The notes below the pieces were generated by a model, which was given only the letters and a program-made list of their open reading frames with translations, searched no databases and was not told the DNA's origin. Below are positions 37,347 through 49,227 of a stretch of 64,000 nt of DNA, piece after piece; within the stretch, counting starts at the first letter, position 1, and the number at the start of each line of letters is the position of its first letter. Source of the stretch: Filosporella fistucella (lineage: Eukaryota; Ascomycota; Leotiomycetes; Helotiales); assembly GCA_030077755.1 (NCBI GenBank), contig JAQJZZ010000008.1, forward strand, positions 1,612,001 to 1,676,000, read 5' to 3'. The translations under genes and the position numbers were made by a program.

Positions 37347-38724
37347 ATGCCTTGCAGCACACAAAGTGGCGCTTCTAGCCCTGGGCGTTTCTCGTCGGGG
37401 TCAGAGTGTGGAGATGTCGACACTCCTCTCACAGAGAGATCATTACTCTTTGACGATGTCGACCTTGAGATTGCTGTTCAGAACTCAACGGGTGCTCAAT
37501 ACATACTCGTTGTTGGTGGATGTGGTTTCATAGGATCTCATACGGTATGGGAGCTTGCGAAGGCTGGATATAATGTAAGTCTCGTCCATTGCAGGGAAGT
37601 TTTGAAATATGCTGACCGATCTTGTACAGGTGATAATCATCGACAATCTCAGTAATGCATTTGGGTCCGTATTCGACAGGCTGGAGGCCATGGTAACTGA
37701 TCATTACGAACCAATGTCCAGCAAACGGCCGTCACTTAAACTTTATGAAGCAGACTACCGGGATAGGCAAGCCATGACCGCTATCCTAGAGGAATTTGAG
37801 GTCCCTCCACCCTTTGAATTGAGTCCTGCCGAATCGGACGTTCCAAGGCGCTCTAAGATTAGTGGTGTGATTCACTTCGCAGCCCACAAAGCCGTTGGAG
37901 AGAGCATCAAAAATCCCTTGAAGTACTACTCTAACAACGTCGGCGGTCTGATTGACTTTTGCTCTCTGTTAGGAGACTTCGGGGTCAAGAACTTCGTGTT
38001 CTCATCTTCAGCGACTGTGTATGGAACAGTTGCGGACATTGGGGTCCCGTTGAGAGAAGAATATTGCAGCCAGCAGACAACCGTTTTCGTCGACGAGGAT
38101 GGCGATCAGAAGGTAGTTCAATCTGGAAGCTCAGGTCTCACAAATCCCTATGGTCGCACGAAATGGATGTGCGAAGCAATCCTGAGTGACCTGGCCTACG
38201 CAGATCCCGAATGGACCATCACTGCGCTCCGATATTTCAATCCCATCGGCTGCGACGAGTCTGGAATTCTTGGAGAGGATCCTCGAGATGCGGCCACGAA
38301 TCTCATGCCTGTCGTCCTCAGAGTCATCACGGGAGCTCTGCCCGTGTTGAGCATCTACGGAGATGACTATGACACGCCAGACGGCACAGCAGTGCGAGAC
38401 TACATCCATGTCACAGACCTTGCCAGAGGACACTTAGCAGCGCTCAAATCCCGACAAGATCGCGGTTTCAGAGTGTATAACCTCGGAAGTGGCCGAGGTG
38501 CCTCAGTGCTAGAAGTTGTTGCTGCTATGGAGCAGGTGTCACAACGCAAGATTCCGACACAGCTGGTGGGTAGAAGAGAGGGCGACGTAGGTATGTGTGT
38601 AGCCAAAGCTAGCAGAGCAGAAGAGGAGCTTGGATGGCGGACAGAGAAAAGTTTGGAGACGTGTTGCAGAGATGTCTGGCGTTTTCTTGAGCGCGTCGCG
38701 GCTGAGTCTATGATGGTTTTATAA
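37347..38724 (+). CDS. uge3: UDP-glucose/UDP-GlcNAc 4-epimerase, Uge3-like
   Basis: An NAD-dependent short-chain epimerase that interconverts UDP-Glc/UDP-Gal and, in the Uge3 type, UDP-GlcNAc/UDP-GalNAc, the two sugar donors of galactosaminogalactan. There are two exons, 37347-37574 and 37630-38724 (440 aa), with a 55 bp intron. Motifs are GGCGFIG (residues 57-63, NAD binding), an SSSATVYG catalytic Ser region (~201-208), YGRTK (Tyr250, Lys254), and ALRYFNPIGCDESG. A ~50-residue N-terminal extension precedes the Rossmann fold, which makes it longer than the ~340-370 aa housekeeping GalE/Gal10-type enzymes. The extra segment and the cluster position favour a pathway-dedicated copy. Whether it uses N-acetylated sugars cannot be decided from the sequence alone. 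Confidence 0.9.
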
Positions 38725-39215
38725 ACTGGAAAAGGGAGGCGTTCAAGGTCGGGCATGCGTAAGTGGGACTGGGTGTGCGTGTGATATAATCCAATGCATA
38801 TATAGTATGGTAGCTCTGTGTCGTTTATAAATATATGATGATTTCCAAGTTGGGAAGGAGAAAGTCTGTGTTGGTGTCGTATGGTTTTGGCAAGTGGGGT
38901 AAGTCCAGATCACAAGATCTCGTAATCGTCACGTGACCGAGCGATCCAAGACTCTGCCCAGATCTTGTCTATTTTCGTGGACTGGTCTGGATGGGACATC
39001 TGCTCAATAACGGATAGAGCATTGATACATTATCATGTGAGGTACTATTGTGTTTATGCAATACATTCGTAACGTTACATACATATCTAGCTAAAATTTC
39101 TTTTCAACGGGATGGGTATCAAACAATCCTGTAGCCTACCCCAATCCTACGGCACTTTCTCTTTGGGTCAATACAGACTTAGTCCTATCCCCCTTGCCAC
39201 AGTAGGACATATCTC
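38725..39215. other. Convergent intergenic region at the right cluster edge
   Basis: About 0.5 kb between the convergent 3' ends of the epimerase and the large membrane protein gene. No gene is seen. It closes the polysaccharide cluster on the right. Confidence 0.5.
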
Positions 39216-42200
39216 TTAGTATCTGAATTCAACACGGGAAAATCTTCTATTCACAAGCCAATTCTTAGGCGATTCTGGCATGTCTCTTGATGGACGCCAC
39301 ATTTCCGTAGTCGTAACTGTGGCCAAAGGCGCGTCACCACGCTTCTTGCGCTGCCATGGCTCACTGTGAGGGTTGGAAAAGAGGACAGTAGCTTCTTGAT
39401 TCGCTTCTGATTGTGCTTCCCAAAGGTTGCCGGTAACCTCACCTGGTTCTACCGACGATGCATGGGTCCAAGTCAGCGGCTGGTTTTGGGAGGCCATCGA
39501 GGTTTGGTGGAGCCAGTCCAATTCGGGCAGGGTTTGATCACTCTTTTCAGAGGTGAAAAGCTCAGTAGAGTTGAGACGGGGAAGGCCTGATGGGCGGGAT
39601 TGAGCTTGTCGGATGTGTGCACCTTTCACATGAGCAAACATATCTGGGGCTGATGGACGTGAAACAAGCTTTGTTACCCACATTTCTTCGGCGTCGCTGA
39701 TCTCTGAAGATCCTGATACAGCGGGAGACCACATCAAGGGCTTGCTTGGCGAGATCGGCTTCGAAGTCTGGTGAAGCCAATTGATTACTGGCTCCTGGGC
39801 CGCAGTTCGGGCAGGGTCGAAAAGCTCGTTCGAGTTCAGGCGAGAGAGGGGTGATAGTCGAGCTGTGGTGGCTCTAATATGAACGCCCTTTGCATGAGCA
39901 AATATGTCTGGAGAGGATGACAATGAATCTGCCTTGCCAACCCACATGTTGCCGGCACCTACTACCTCTGGTGACGGCGACACAGCTCGGGGAGTCCATG
40001 TTTGAGGCGCAGTCCTGGCTATGGCCTTGTTTGAAGAGCTGACAAGCCAGTTCTTTTCTACAACAGTACTGCTTGGAGGTTGCCAGAATGTATTCGACTC
40101 TAAAACTGGTAAACCAAGCGATTTCATCAATGGGGCTTTTCGAACAATATCGATGACTGTGACAATAGGTGATGAAACACGGCGGGGGGTAACCGTACTG
40201 TTAGACCACAGATTTCTAGAATTCGAGCTTGAAGATGGTGCCGGCATTGGGGTCCACATGCTAAGCTTGGCGCTGCTATTCACGAAATGTCCAAGAGCAG
40301 CTGGGTGCATATTAACACAGTCTGAAGTCAGGTTCCGTGTGAAAAATACTGGGTGCATTACTGCAGGATCGTATTGCTGAGTCTTGATAGCAGTGGTCTT
40401 GCCTGCAGCCAAAGCATCAGATAGAGCCTGCAACCACATATCTGGAGTGCAGCGAGGACGCTGTACACGAGGTTGAGATTGAGAAATAGCTCTAGTGAGA
40501 GCTGATTCCCAATCTCCTTTGACTGCAACTGGGCGGCTCATGCGAGGAGTTCCAGCAGCAATTGCTTCAGCCAGAGCTTCATCCCAATTGGCTCGGAAGG
40601 CCATCACTGGCCTGTGTTGCTTTCGAAGGGGTTTTGGGACCTGTGCAACAGTCTTTTGGTTAACAGCATTGCTCCGAGATTTCTTCACAGGTGTACTTTC
40701 TAGGACTGGAGCTCTTGATTCCCAGAGGTCCCGAGATGCCAACACTCGGGATTCTCGGATAGGAGCAAGAGATCTGGTTGATCCCTGGCGAACTGGGATT
40801 TTCGATGGATGTCTGGATTCGTCTTCTTCGTTTGTCGAAGGCGCCTTCTTGTTATCCCACCAAGTAGGAATTGCTGATAATGTGGCGATGCTGGCAGCAC
40901 TCCAGACCGATGATGCTTTGGTGCTTGTTGACTTGACGGATGATGCGTCAGAGGCGGGTGAGGAGCGACCAGATGACGTTGTTGAATAAACAGATGGACT
41001 TTCTGGCCGTGTAGATGACTCTGAGATCCAGTGGTGCTCAATAGGAAGCTTTCGGCAACCATTCCAAAGCTTGGTGGATGTCAATTGTTCCAATGGTGGA
41101 CGAGTGGTGCGTGGCTTACAGACCATGTTGATCGCCGCGGGAGACAATGCACTGTACCGCCAATCACCTCTTGCATCAGAAGTATTGAATAGACCGGTTG
41201 TTGCAATCGATTCCACTGTTGACACCGGTGTCCACAAGAGTGATTTAGATGAAGAGGTTGTTCTTGGGGAGCTCGACTTGGTTATCCATTGGGTAGCTTC
41301 TTCCAAGTTCTGGATACGGCTCCATAGACTTTTTGATGAGATCCTAGGTACCATATCATTGGGCTGTCTTGGAGACTTGGTCATCTGAATAGCTGCTGGG
41401 ATTGCTGTAGTCGTACGAACTGTGGTGTTGTCCATGGATGGTGAGAAGAGCCCTGACTTGGGACTCTCCAAGACAAGTTCTTTAGGTGACCATAAAGAAG
41501 TAGAGCTCAGATTCACGGCTTTGGCCGCAATAGCCTGTAAATCTTGGCTCTGCCATAGGGCAGTATTTACAATTGTCGAGGCACCCTGTTCCTCAGCGGC
41601 CCACAAATCTCCTGAAGAAAGAGTAGGTAAGGTTTTGGAAGAGCGAGGCTTCGATCGAATCACCTCTTTGGGAGATTCAATAAAAGCTTGCCATGAACTT
41701 GCGTCTGGTTGAGGCAATCCATTAGTGGTTGGGATAGGAGTGTCTTCTTGCGTGCTCCAGAGTTGTGACTGAGGTTTTGTTGTTGCTAGAGGTTGAACGG
41801 ACAGACGAGAAACAGGAGGTGGGGTTGCGCTCTCTGAATCGGAAATAGCATCATAGTCCTCAATAATTTCTCGACTCGGTGGCAACAAACTGTTCTTTGA
41901 CGGGACGTCCTTGGAGTTCAAGAGATTTGCAATTTCCCACAACGTGGTCTCGTCGAAATCGTCATCACTTTCAGGGTCCATCTCGTCTTCTTCTTCGTAG
42001 TCATCGAAGAACGAAGAACTGTACTCAGAATTCTCTGGTTCGAGCTGTCGAGATCTGGCATCAAGTTTTGCGTTCAAAGCTGGGCCTGCAATGAGAGCTG
42101 GGTTAAATGCTGGTTGATATACCGGCTGGTCAGACTTTTCGCCCCATGGGAATTGGAAAATGCCAAGGGTGTCTCTCTTATTGGGGAGAGGGACTGGGCT

Positions 42201-45200
42201 CTCGACTGAATTATGGTCAGTTGAGTTACTATCACGCAAGGAATGACACTTACCAATATCGGGAAGGAATGTCACACGTCTGGATTTTCTTTGCGGTCTC
42301 TGTGTTACACGTCTTGTCACAATGCTGCGGGGTCGCACAGGTCTTGATCCCCAAAGTCCGACTACAGGGCGGCTCTGTTTGGTTGAATGAGGCTTGGACC
42401 AAAGATCAGTGCTGTTAAGTGCCAATGAGGTCTGGATGCGTCGCGGCGCTGGTCTAACGTTCTTTGCAGGAGGCTCGGCTGGGCTACTTGGATTGCTAAT
42501 ATGCTCAAACGGCGGGTTCCACATGCGGCCAGTAGCAACTTGGGGAGAGGGAGGCGCCTGTTGCCAAAGGGACGGCACTTTCTTTGTGTCTGCGTGGAGA
42601 AGTTCGGTATATCTCGAATCCTCGTTGTCTGTCTCAGATTCCACATCACTTTCCATATCAGTCTCCGATTCGCCGCTATCTGGAGGTGTTGGGCTTCCGA
42701 TCTGAGCTTTCGCCACAGAGAGGAAGTTCATACTTCTTTTCTGTAGCAGATCTGGGGCGTTTTCCATGTACTCAAGCTGAGCTTCCGCAAGACGCTGCTG
42801 CCATATGCTGGCTCTCGAGTTGTCAGAGCTCTGAGTTGATGTAGTATGACTCGAGTCATCACTCTTTGACCGCACTGTCATACTGCTTCTTATGCGGGCC
42901 CGCCTTGACACCACTCGTGATGGGGTCCTTGATGAGCGTTGAGAAGATTCCCTTGAAAGCTCCGTTTCAGACAGTTGCTCCACTTGAGGTGACATGACTA
43001 CAGACATAGAATCACGGTCGAGATTGTTTTGCATTTGTTGCCAGTGATTTTCTTGTTGCCCCATTTCTCTTTCAAGGTTTTCCAACAGTCGTAGGCGGTC
43101 TCCATCTTTGGCATTGTCGTCTTTGGGATCGCCACCTGGAAGATGGCGTAGGATTGACCCAACGGATCCCCGACTTGGTTCCTCGAATCGTTTCAATTGG
43201 GCTTGAATCTCTTGAATAGCGCGTTCTGGAGAGTCAGCTGGTGGAGACGGCTCGGCATTGCGAACAACTACAGTTGCTTGCTTTGTCTTCCGGTTCAGTA
43301 GTAAGGGTGTCGGAGGCGGCATTTTACGAGACCTAGATCTAGCATTTGATCGTCCAGAAAACGTTGGGAGTTCATCCCCAATGCGGCGATGCCAGCCCCT
43401 CTCGGGAATTGAGGCAGGTGTTTTGTCTCCTGGCAATGGTTCATCTGCGTCTAAAAGGAAAGAACGTCGATTGTTGTCTGGTTCTGCTAGAATAGAGCGC
43501 CGGGTATCCTCAGAGTCGAGCATGATTGTCATGAACTCTCCTGTCTCGCTTGAGGATTGTGGGACGGGGATAGAAATGGATTCATAACTTTTGGTGCTGT
43601 GCTGGACCAAAGTAGGGTGCGCATTGTGGGTTGCATTTGAAAGGTCGACGGGTGGTATTTGCGTGTGAACAGATCCCCAATAGGTTGTCGAATCGTCCTC
43701 GGAACCTCCATCACTTGTAGTTGCCTCTGTGAAGTGAGACTTCCGCATGTCATCAAGCACAGATTGACGTTGTGGTACTCCGAGGAGAGAGTTTCGGGCA
43801 TCAACATGGCTAGGAGGGATACCTGGAATCCAAGTCTCTCCAACCTCGTCAGCAATGGTGCGATATGTGTTTGCGCTGAATCTATACGTCTGGCGTTCCG
43901 GTTGTCGGTTAATCTCCTTTTTCGGCGAGCTCGCTGAAATATCAGGATTCTCCAGCTGGAAGGACCCAATCGTTGTACGCTTGGATATGCGGTGATTTGC
44001 TTCTTCTTGAACAGGGCTTTGATTCATCGGTGTCTCCGACATGAACACTGACGGTAAACGTGGAAGTGAGGGGACAGATGACCTTCGTCTTTGCATTGAG
44101 ACGGGCCCCGGAGGTGCCGGGAAGAGAAGCTCGATCTTTTCGTTGAAGGTCATACTTTTCGTATTGTTTGGAAGAAGTCGCATGAGTTTTGCAGCACTAG
44201 TTGGTGGTGGTGGAAGAGGAGGCAGCTGCGTTGGACTTCCAGGGTTGGACATCAAGAAGGATTTTCTCGGTGTGATAGAGGAACCAGACTTGCTACGTCT
44301 GTGGCCAGGAGAAGGCTCGCTGGGGAATAATGCGCGGTCTTTTTCAAGGTCTCTCTTATAAGGGCGCGGCCTGTGAATTATTGAATCTGGGGAGCGCGAA
44401 CCACTGGTAACTGAAAAGGATGATTTCTCGATTGGCTTTGTTCGCTTCGCATACATTGCCGGAGCTCCATTGATTATTGTCTTGACCATTCCGGGATCGT
44501 CATACACAATGTCGTTCATGAACATCACAGTCTGCTCTTTTGCCATACCTGGCCCCTGCACCATTGTCACCCTCTGAGATCGCGGATTCGAAGGAAGTCC
44601 TAAGGTCGGCTTCCTCTGCAGGGTTGGCTTAGGCAGTTCCTTTTCTCCCACCAATCGATCAAAGCTGTTTGTTTGGCGTGGTGATCTTCTACGGACCTCC
44701 TCGCGGCCAGGAGATAGTGAAGCAGACGTCGTGCTGCCGTTCGCTGTATGAAGAGATGAGGAAACAGATCCAGGGATTGTTGGCAAAGCTTCAGACGGGA
44801 TTCTAGGCATTTCCTTCCGTCTAACACTTATGCTTCTACGCAACGCTTCCTGGCTTGACATGGTTGGTGGTTGTGGAGCTGGGCGATTCGCAACAAGTTT
44901 GGCCCTGGCCAAGGCGCCTTCTCTGCGTTCTCTTTCATTGAGCGCTGCTGTCCTGAGATCAATGGTTTGCATACGTGCAAATGGTTGGGCTGCACTTCCA
45001 CTAGTGTCAAGAGCAACAGGCTGCGAAATCCCCAGGGCTCTAACATTTGGTTTTTGAGGTGACTTCGACCAATTGAACAAACCCCGCTTCTGATGTGCCA
45101 CAGGCTGAGGGGCAGATATATTGGTCCTGATGACGTTTGGCATAATCTGTGGCGCAAGAGCTCCCTGAATACCTTGTGAGCCAGTCAAAATGGATGGGAA

Positions 45201-46440
45201 AACTCCGCTCGATCCTCGGTAGCCAGGTGCATTTTTGGTCTCTGGTCGTTCTGGCCGTTGAGGTCCATCTTGCCCAATAGCCCTCACAGTCACCTCTTCC
45301 CCTAACTTTGTGAATCCTCGTGTATCTCCGCGAGAACTTGATTGAAAAACTGCGGTTGGTGAGTCGCGTGGTGTCGTTGAAGGATTAACAACAAAAAGGC
45401 TCCCACTCTTCGTATAGTTGTGAGTGGATACAGGCGAGCCATTCCCGGCGACGTTGTCTCGAAATACTTCTCTTGATGGCGCCATTGGCGTCACGAATGG
45501 CGAGCGTGCTTCGGGAGTTGTTCCTTCGTGTTCTCGAGCTTCAAGTAGAGCTCTAGGGAAGATTGTTACAATGCCTATGAAAAATAAAGTTAGCCATTTG
45601 AGACTCGCATCTCGCTGGAGTTTTCCTTACCAACAAGAATCAGAAGCCCGTTTGCTGGGAGAACCGTCCGTAGTATGAGTATGATCGTCGACATCCCAAG
45701 AATCATTGGTACGCTGGTCTATAATTGATGTCAGTCATTTTTGCAGGTCCTCCTCCTCCTCAAAAACACATACCACTGTCCACAGTCCGAATCCGAAGAT
45801 GGTGAAAATCAGGGCCTTGCTCTGCTGTTGCCTTGCACTTGCTCCCTTCTCCCGCATTTTACCAAACATTCCCAACGAGATGACCCGAATCATCAATACT
45901 CCGATTATAAGTCCATCAAGAGCCAGTACCACAATCGAGATTGGAACAACTGATGTCCGAGCGATACACACAGGTTGGAATTGTGGTCGAGTGAACCCTA
46001 CCAACAATCCTCCTCCAACCAGCCTAATCAATAGTACACCTTGAAGTATCAACCTCTCCGCTGTCAATTTCGCCCCTTGTCCCACCGACCACAACAAAAA
46101 CTGCTCCATGCCAACCCGTCCTAGTTGATCGAACATGGTCGACGCGATCAATGTTCCTTGACAGACATTCGACATCGTCGCGGGCAGTAAAAGGTTTAAG
46201 AATTCTACCTGCGCCCACAGGGCAGCAAATAGTAAAAACAGTACGAGGACCAGCCTCCGGCCGTCCTGAAAAATAGTCGATCCATGGCCTCTGTAATATA
46301 TAAATAACGCACCCGACGCAGCTTGGAGTAAGATGCCACTTGAATGTAGTTAGAAAAAAGTATGTTAGTAATTTCAACCGGGAGAAGACGCACAATGAGA
46401 ATGCCGCTGACAAAGTCTGAACAGCATCTGAAATGGCCAT
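39216..46440 (-). CDS. Large membrane protein with a ~2000-residue disordered LW-repeat tail
   Basis: Function unknown to me. Exons 46440-46394, 46338-45774, 45718-45631 and 45574-39216 give 2352 aa. The first ~260 residues hold about seven hydrophobic helices (for example LVLVLFLLFAALWAQVEF, ISIVVLALDGLIIGVLMI, MILGMSTIILIL), like a fungal seven-helix receptor or transporter head, but with no family signature I can name. The rest is a Ser/Pro/Arg-rich, largely disordered cytosolic tail. At least 15 short motifs of the form (S/T/D)xLW(S/E/T) recur, for example STSLWSP, SKSLWSR, STKLWNG, SRDLWES. Two ~50-residue repeats and three WxxALxxA(I/L)A repeats lie near the C-terminus. A possible 48 bp in-frame intron lies at 42206-42253; spliced, the protein would be 2336 aa. 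Confidence 0.85.
39495..39920 (-). repeat. Two tandem copies of a ~50-residue coding repeat
   Basis: Within the large membrane protein, copy 1 (about 39912 down to 39763) and copy 2 (about 39655 down to 39500) share the pattern PDxFAHxKGxHIR, RLNSxELF and WLHQTS. They are separated by an LW-type motif. Conservation at protein level inside a disordered tail suggests a functional short domain. Confidence 0.75.
40395..40605 (-). repeat. Three WxxALxxAIA repeats of ~30 residues
   Basis: The protein segments WDEALAEAIAAG, WESALTRAISQS and WLQALSDALAAG follow each other at roughly 30-residue spacing. Each is an amphipathic helix preceded by a basic linker. They are encoded on minus from about 40605 to 40395. 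Confidence 0.75.
42206..42253 (-). other. Candidate 48 bp in-frame (alternative) intron
   Basis: Inside the giant last exon of the large membrane protein, GTAAGT opens and TTCAG closes a 48-base segment with CTGAC before the acceptor. The length is a multiple of three and contains no stop, so both spliced and retained forms keep the frame. Confidence 0.5.
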
Positions 46441-49227
46441 CGCGCTGAAGAAATTAACGACGGGAAAGGAAAGAAATTATAGATGAAAGCCCAATCTATG
46501 GGAATGATCGAAAGAATTAGATAACATATATTGACATCATGATGCTTATTCGTCAACGCATATTCATGGTGACCGCCGGCGACAACAAGCAGAAGACCGT
46601 TGTAGAGAGAGTGGGTTCATCCAGATAGAAAGTTACAAGACCTCCCTGGATCGAGAAGGCAGGTCACATGGAAGCTTATTTCGGGACATTGAGCACTCAC
46701 TCACGACCATAGAAGAGGGGAGCAAATCAGAGTGGTATCGTCAAACAAGGTCCAAGACGAGGCATAGACTCGATTGGGTTGCTGGTGCAAAAACGAGAAT
46801 GGTCCAGCGAAACTGGAACAAGATCTCTAACGTCGTCAAGCGGCGGCATTGACCGCGACATGCAGATTTGACAAGGCCAAGGTTTCGGTAGACTTATCAA
46901 TTGGGTGAGAGCAGAGAGTCTGGTGATTGTGCGCGGTCGACCCCTGGCAGAAACCGTTTGGGCTGAGACATCAAGGGTTTCGTGCGACAGAGTCGATATC
47001 CACCACAGGTCGCCCTCTTTGACACATTCTCCTGAGTTCTCACGATAGAAAACAATGGTGGGCGCCACGATCCTACGAGGGGCTTTTCGAGTGTGATCTT
47101 CACTGAGATGCATATGCACAAACAGAGTGTTACCAGAGATAGAAGGACAATTGAGGTTGCTGAGGAAGGGGAGAAATTGTGAAGTTGGAAGAAAGTTGCC
47201 TAGCAGTGAGCGGCTTCGCCAAAGCAACATCCCGCTACTCGGTGCGACTGTAATTTTATTCCGGCTTGGATTCGCCGCAGAAGAGGTATATGATACACAA
47301 TCCATCACTTTCATCACGAGGCTCAGGTTGATGCTACACGTCCAGAGTATAGCCTCAATTATAAAGGCAGACAATCCTCAACGGCCGGTGGTTCGAATTC
47401 CTAGCCAAAATGGCCCACGGGTGTGGGTTGAGGTGAGACGCGAACGGATGCCAGTCCTTCTGGAAGCCACTTGTTCTAGCGACCTCTTCAATAAACATAG
47501 CAATTTCCTTCAGCATGTATGCATCACTCATGAATAGCGAATGTCCTCGAATTCCGGGCCAGAAATTCCCTACATTTGGTCAATCCTAGATTCGAGAGAG
47601 ATGAGGTGGTCATTGTTCATCTCCTTAGACACTGAAAGTTTGTTGGGTTCTTCCAAAGCTGGATATGTTGGTGGTCAAGTCAGCATGCAGCTCTCGTATG
47701 TAAAAGTACCTAAAAACGGTGAGAAGAAGGCCTGAGCGACAAATGGCCTCATTATTGTATTGACAACCAGTATTATGAAGGCATATCGGAAGCCATCAAA
47801 TGTCAAGAGTGTTAACTTGAGAGTGGAGGGCTGCATTGATGGCGAAGCATCCGGTCTACTTCCGAATTGGTGTGCCAATATGCCACATCAGAGTCGCTTT
47901 CGGACACTGCTCCTCCATCTGATGCTTTGTTGACAGTGTTGATCGTAGCGGGTGATCGATCAAAAGTAAGTTTGATGTGCGACTTATGCAGACTGAGGGC
48001 ATTTGTTCGCATTTGATGACTGTATAATGTACATGCCATTGAAGTGTACTTTAAGATTGGTTAGAATTGCGGAACGCAATCTCGAGATATCGTGGACGAG
48101 GTCATCTTAGGCAATAGAGCAGCATGAATTAGTGGATGGTTCCAAAATTCACTGTGGTAAGACGATGCTTATTCAGAACATGTTTTAAAGCGATTTGAAG
48201 GCTTCTGGGATCTTGAGAGGTCGAGACTGGCTTCGAAAGCGCCGTTCTGAAAGTGATATTTTGTCCGTGGAAGAGTTCGATCAATGCTGATCAATGATTT
48301 CACGATAGTATGGTTGTCTCCCAGTGTATATTGCAGTGGTTGTATCAGTGACTATGGTGGCTCCGTATTGGAAGGAATAGAGCGATGGTAGTACAATCTG
48401 CCTTGTCGAGCTTGATAAGTATGGCTTTGTTTGATCCTGCAGTAGTCACCATACTGACAATGCGCAATGCCAATTCTACATGCGAATTGCATGAAGCTTC
48501 TCATCGATTAGTTGTTGTAGTTTTCATATGTAGGCTATGACTTGAGGATGAAAGGAACTGACAGGTTTTTCGAAAACTGTCTGTTAGTTCTGCTCACACA
48601 GAAGATATCGGTCCTAAATAGAATTTGATGTGAACCTTAGCTTGAGGGGAAGCTTTCAAGCTCCCCTGGCCTGGCACACCATTTTAGTGCCCGTTGACGG
48701 GCAGGACGGATCGACCAAGAGATGGGGAAAACGATTGAGTCCCGTGATTTGGCGCTCGGATTTGTATTTTCAAATTGAGATGAATACTAGAATGGCGCAT
48801 TTCTTAATCCTTCAATCAAAAATACTTCTCATTGTCAGACCTGGAAAGATTGTATCTCCACGCTTTCGTATCCTAGAAGTAAACGTCCACTTTCTGTTCT
48901 CCAAATTGAATATCACGTGCTCGCTAACATCGGCATCTAGACCCTAGCAGACTGGTAGCGTTCTGACAATCAGCTCACTTTCTGCGGGGTTGCTCTGATT
49001 CGTCTACCGCACCTCAAGCGCCAGTGAATGTTCAAAATCGTATGATACCAACGGGATATCTTTCGACTTCCTCTCTGGCACTTCAACTCCTTGAGCCAAA
49101 TCGAAAACAACCTCTCAAGTCCTGGCCTGACTAACCCTGGTCTCATTTCTCTCCTGCAGATTTGTCTGCCCCGTGTCAGCTCACAAACCAGACACCCCAT
49201 ATCTCGCAGTGCGCGCCTCGCCTCATT
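46441..49227. other. 2.8 kb intergenic region between two divergent genes
   Basis: Divergent space between the large membrane protein and the SREBP gene. A 648-base open frame on minus (46727-47374) lacks domain features and has a biased, shadow-like composition. A GGTTCGAATTCC string at ~47390 resembles a tRNA T-loop but has no pairing arms. The 3' part before 49228 is CT-rich and is the likely promoter and leader of the SREBP gene. Confidence 0.45.

Noticed and set aside
46727..47374. 215-codon open frame on the minus strand
   Set aside because: It has no domain, no membrane or signal pattern beyond chance, a Ser/Cys/Arg/Pro-biased composition, and no supporting exon structure. A lineage-specific gene cannot be excluded.
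47375..47410. tRNA-like GGTTCGAATTCC string
   Set aside because: The bases flanking the T-loop do not pair (GGTGG against TCCTA), and no anticodon or D arm fits upstream.
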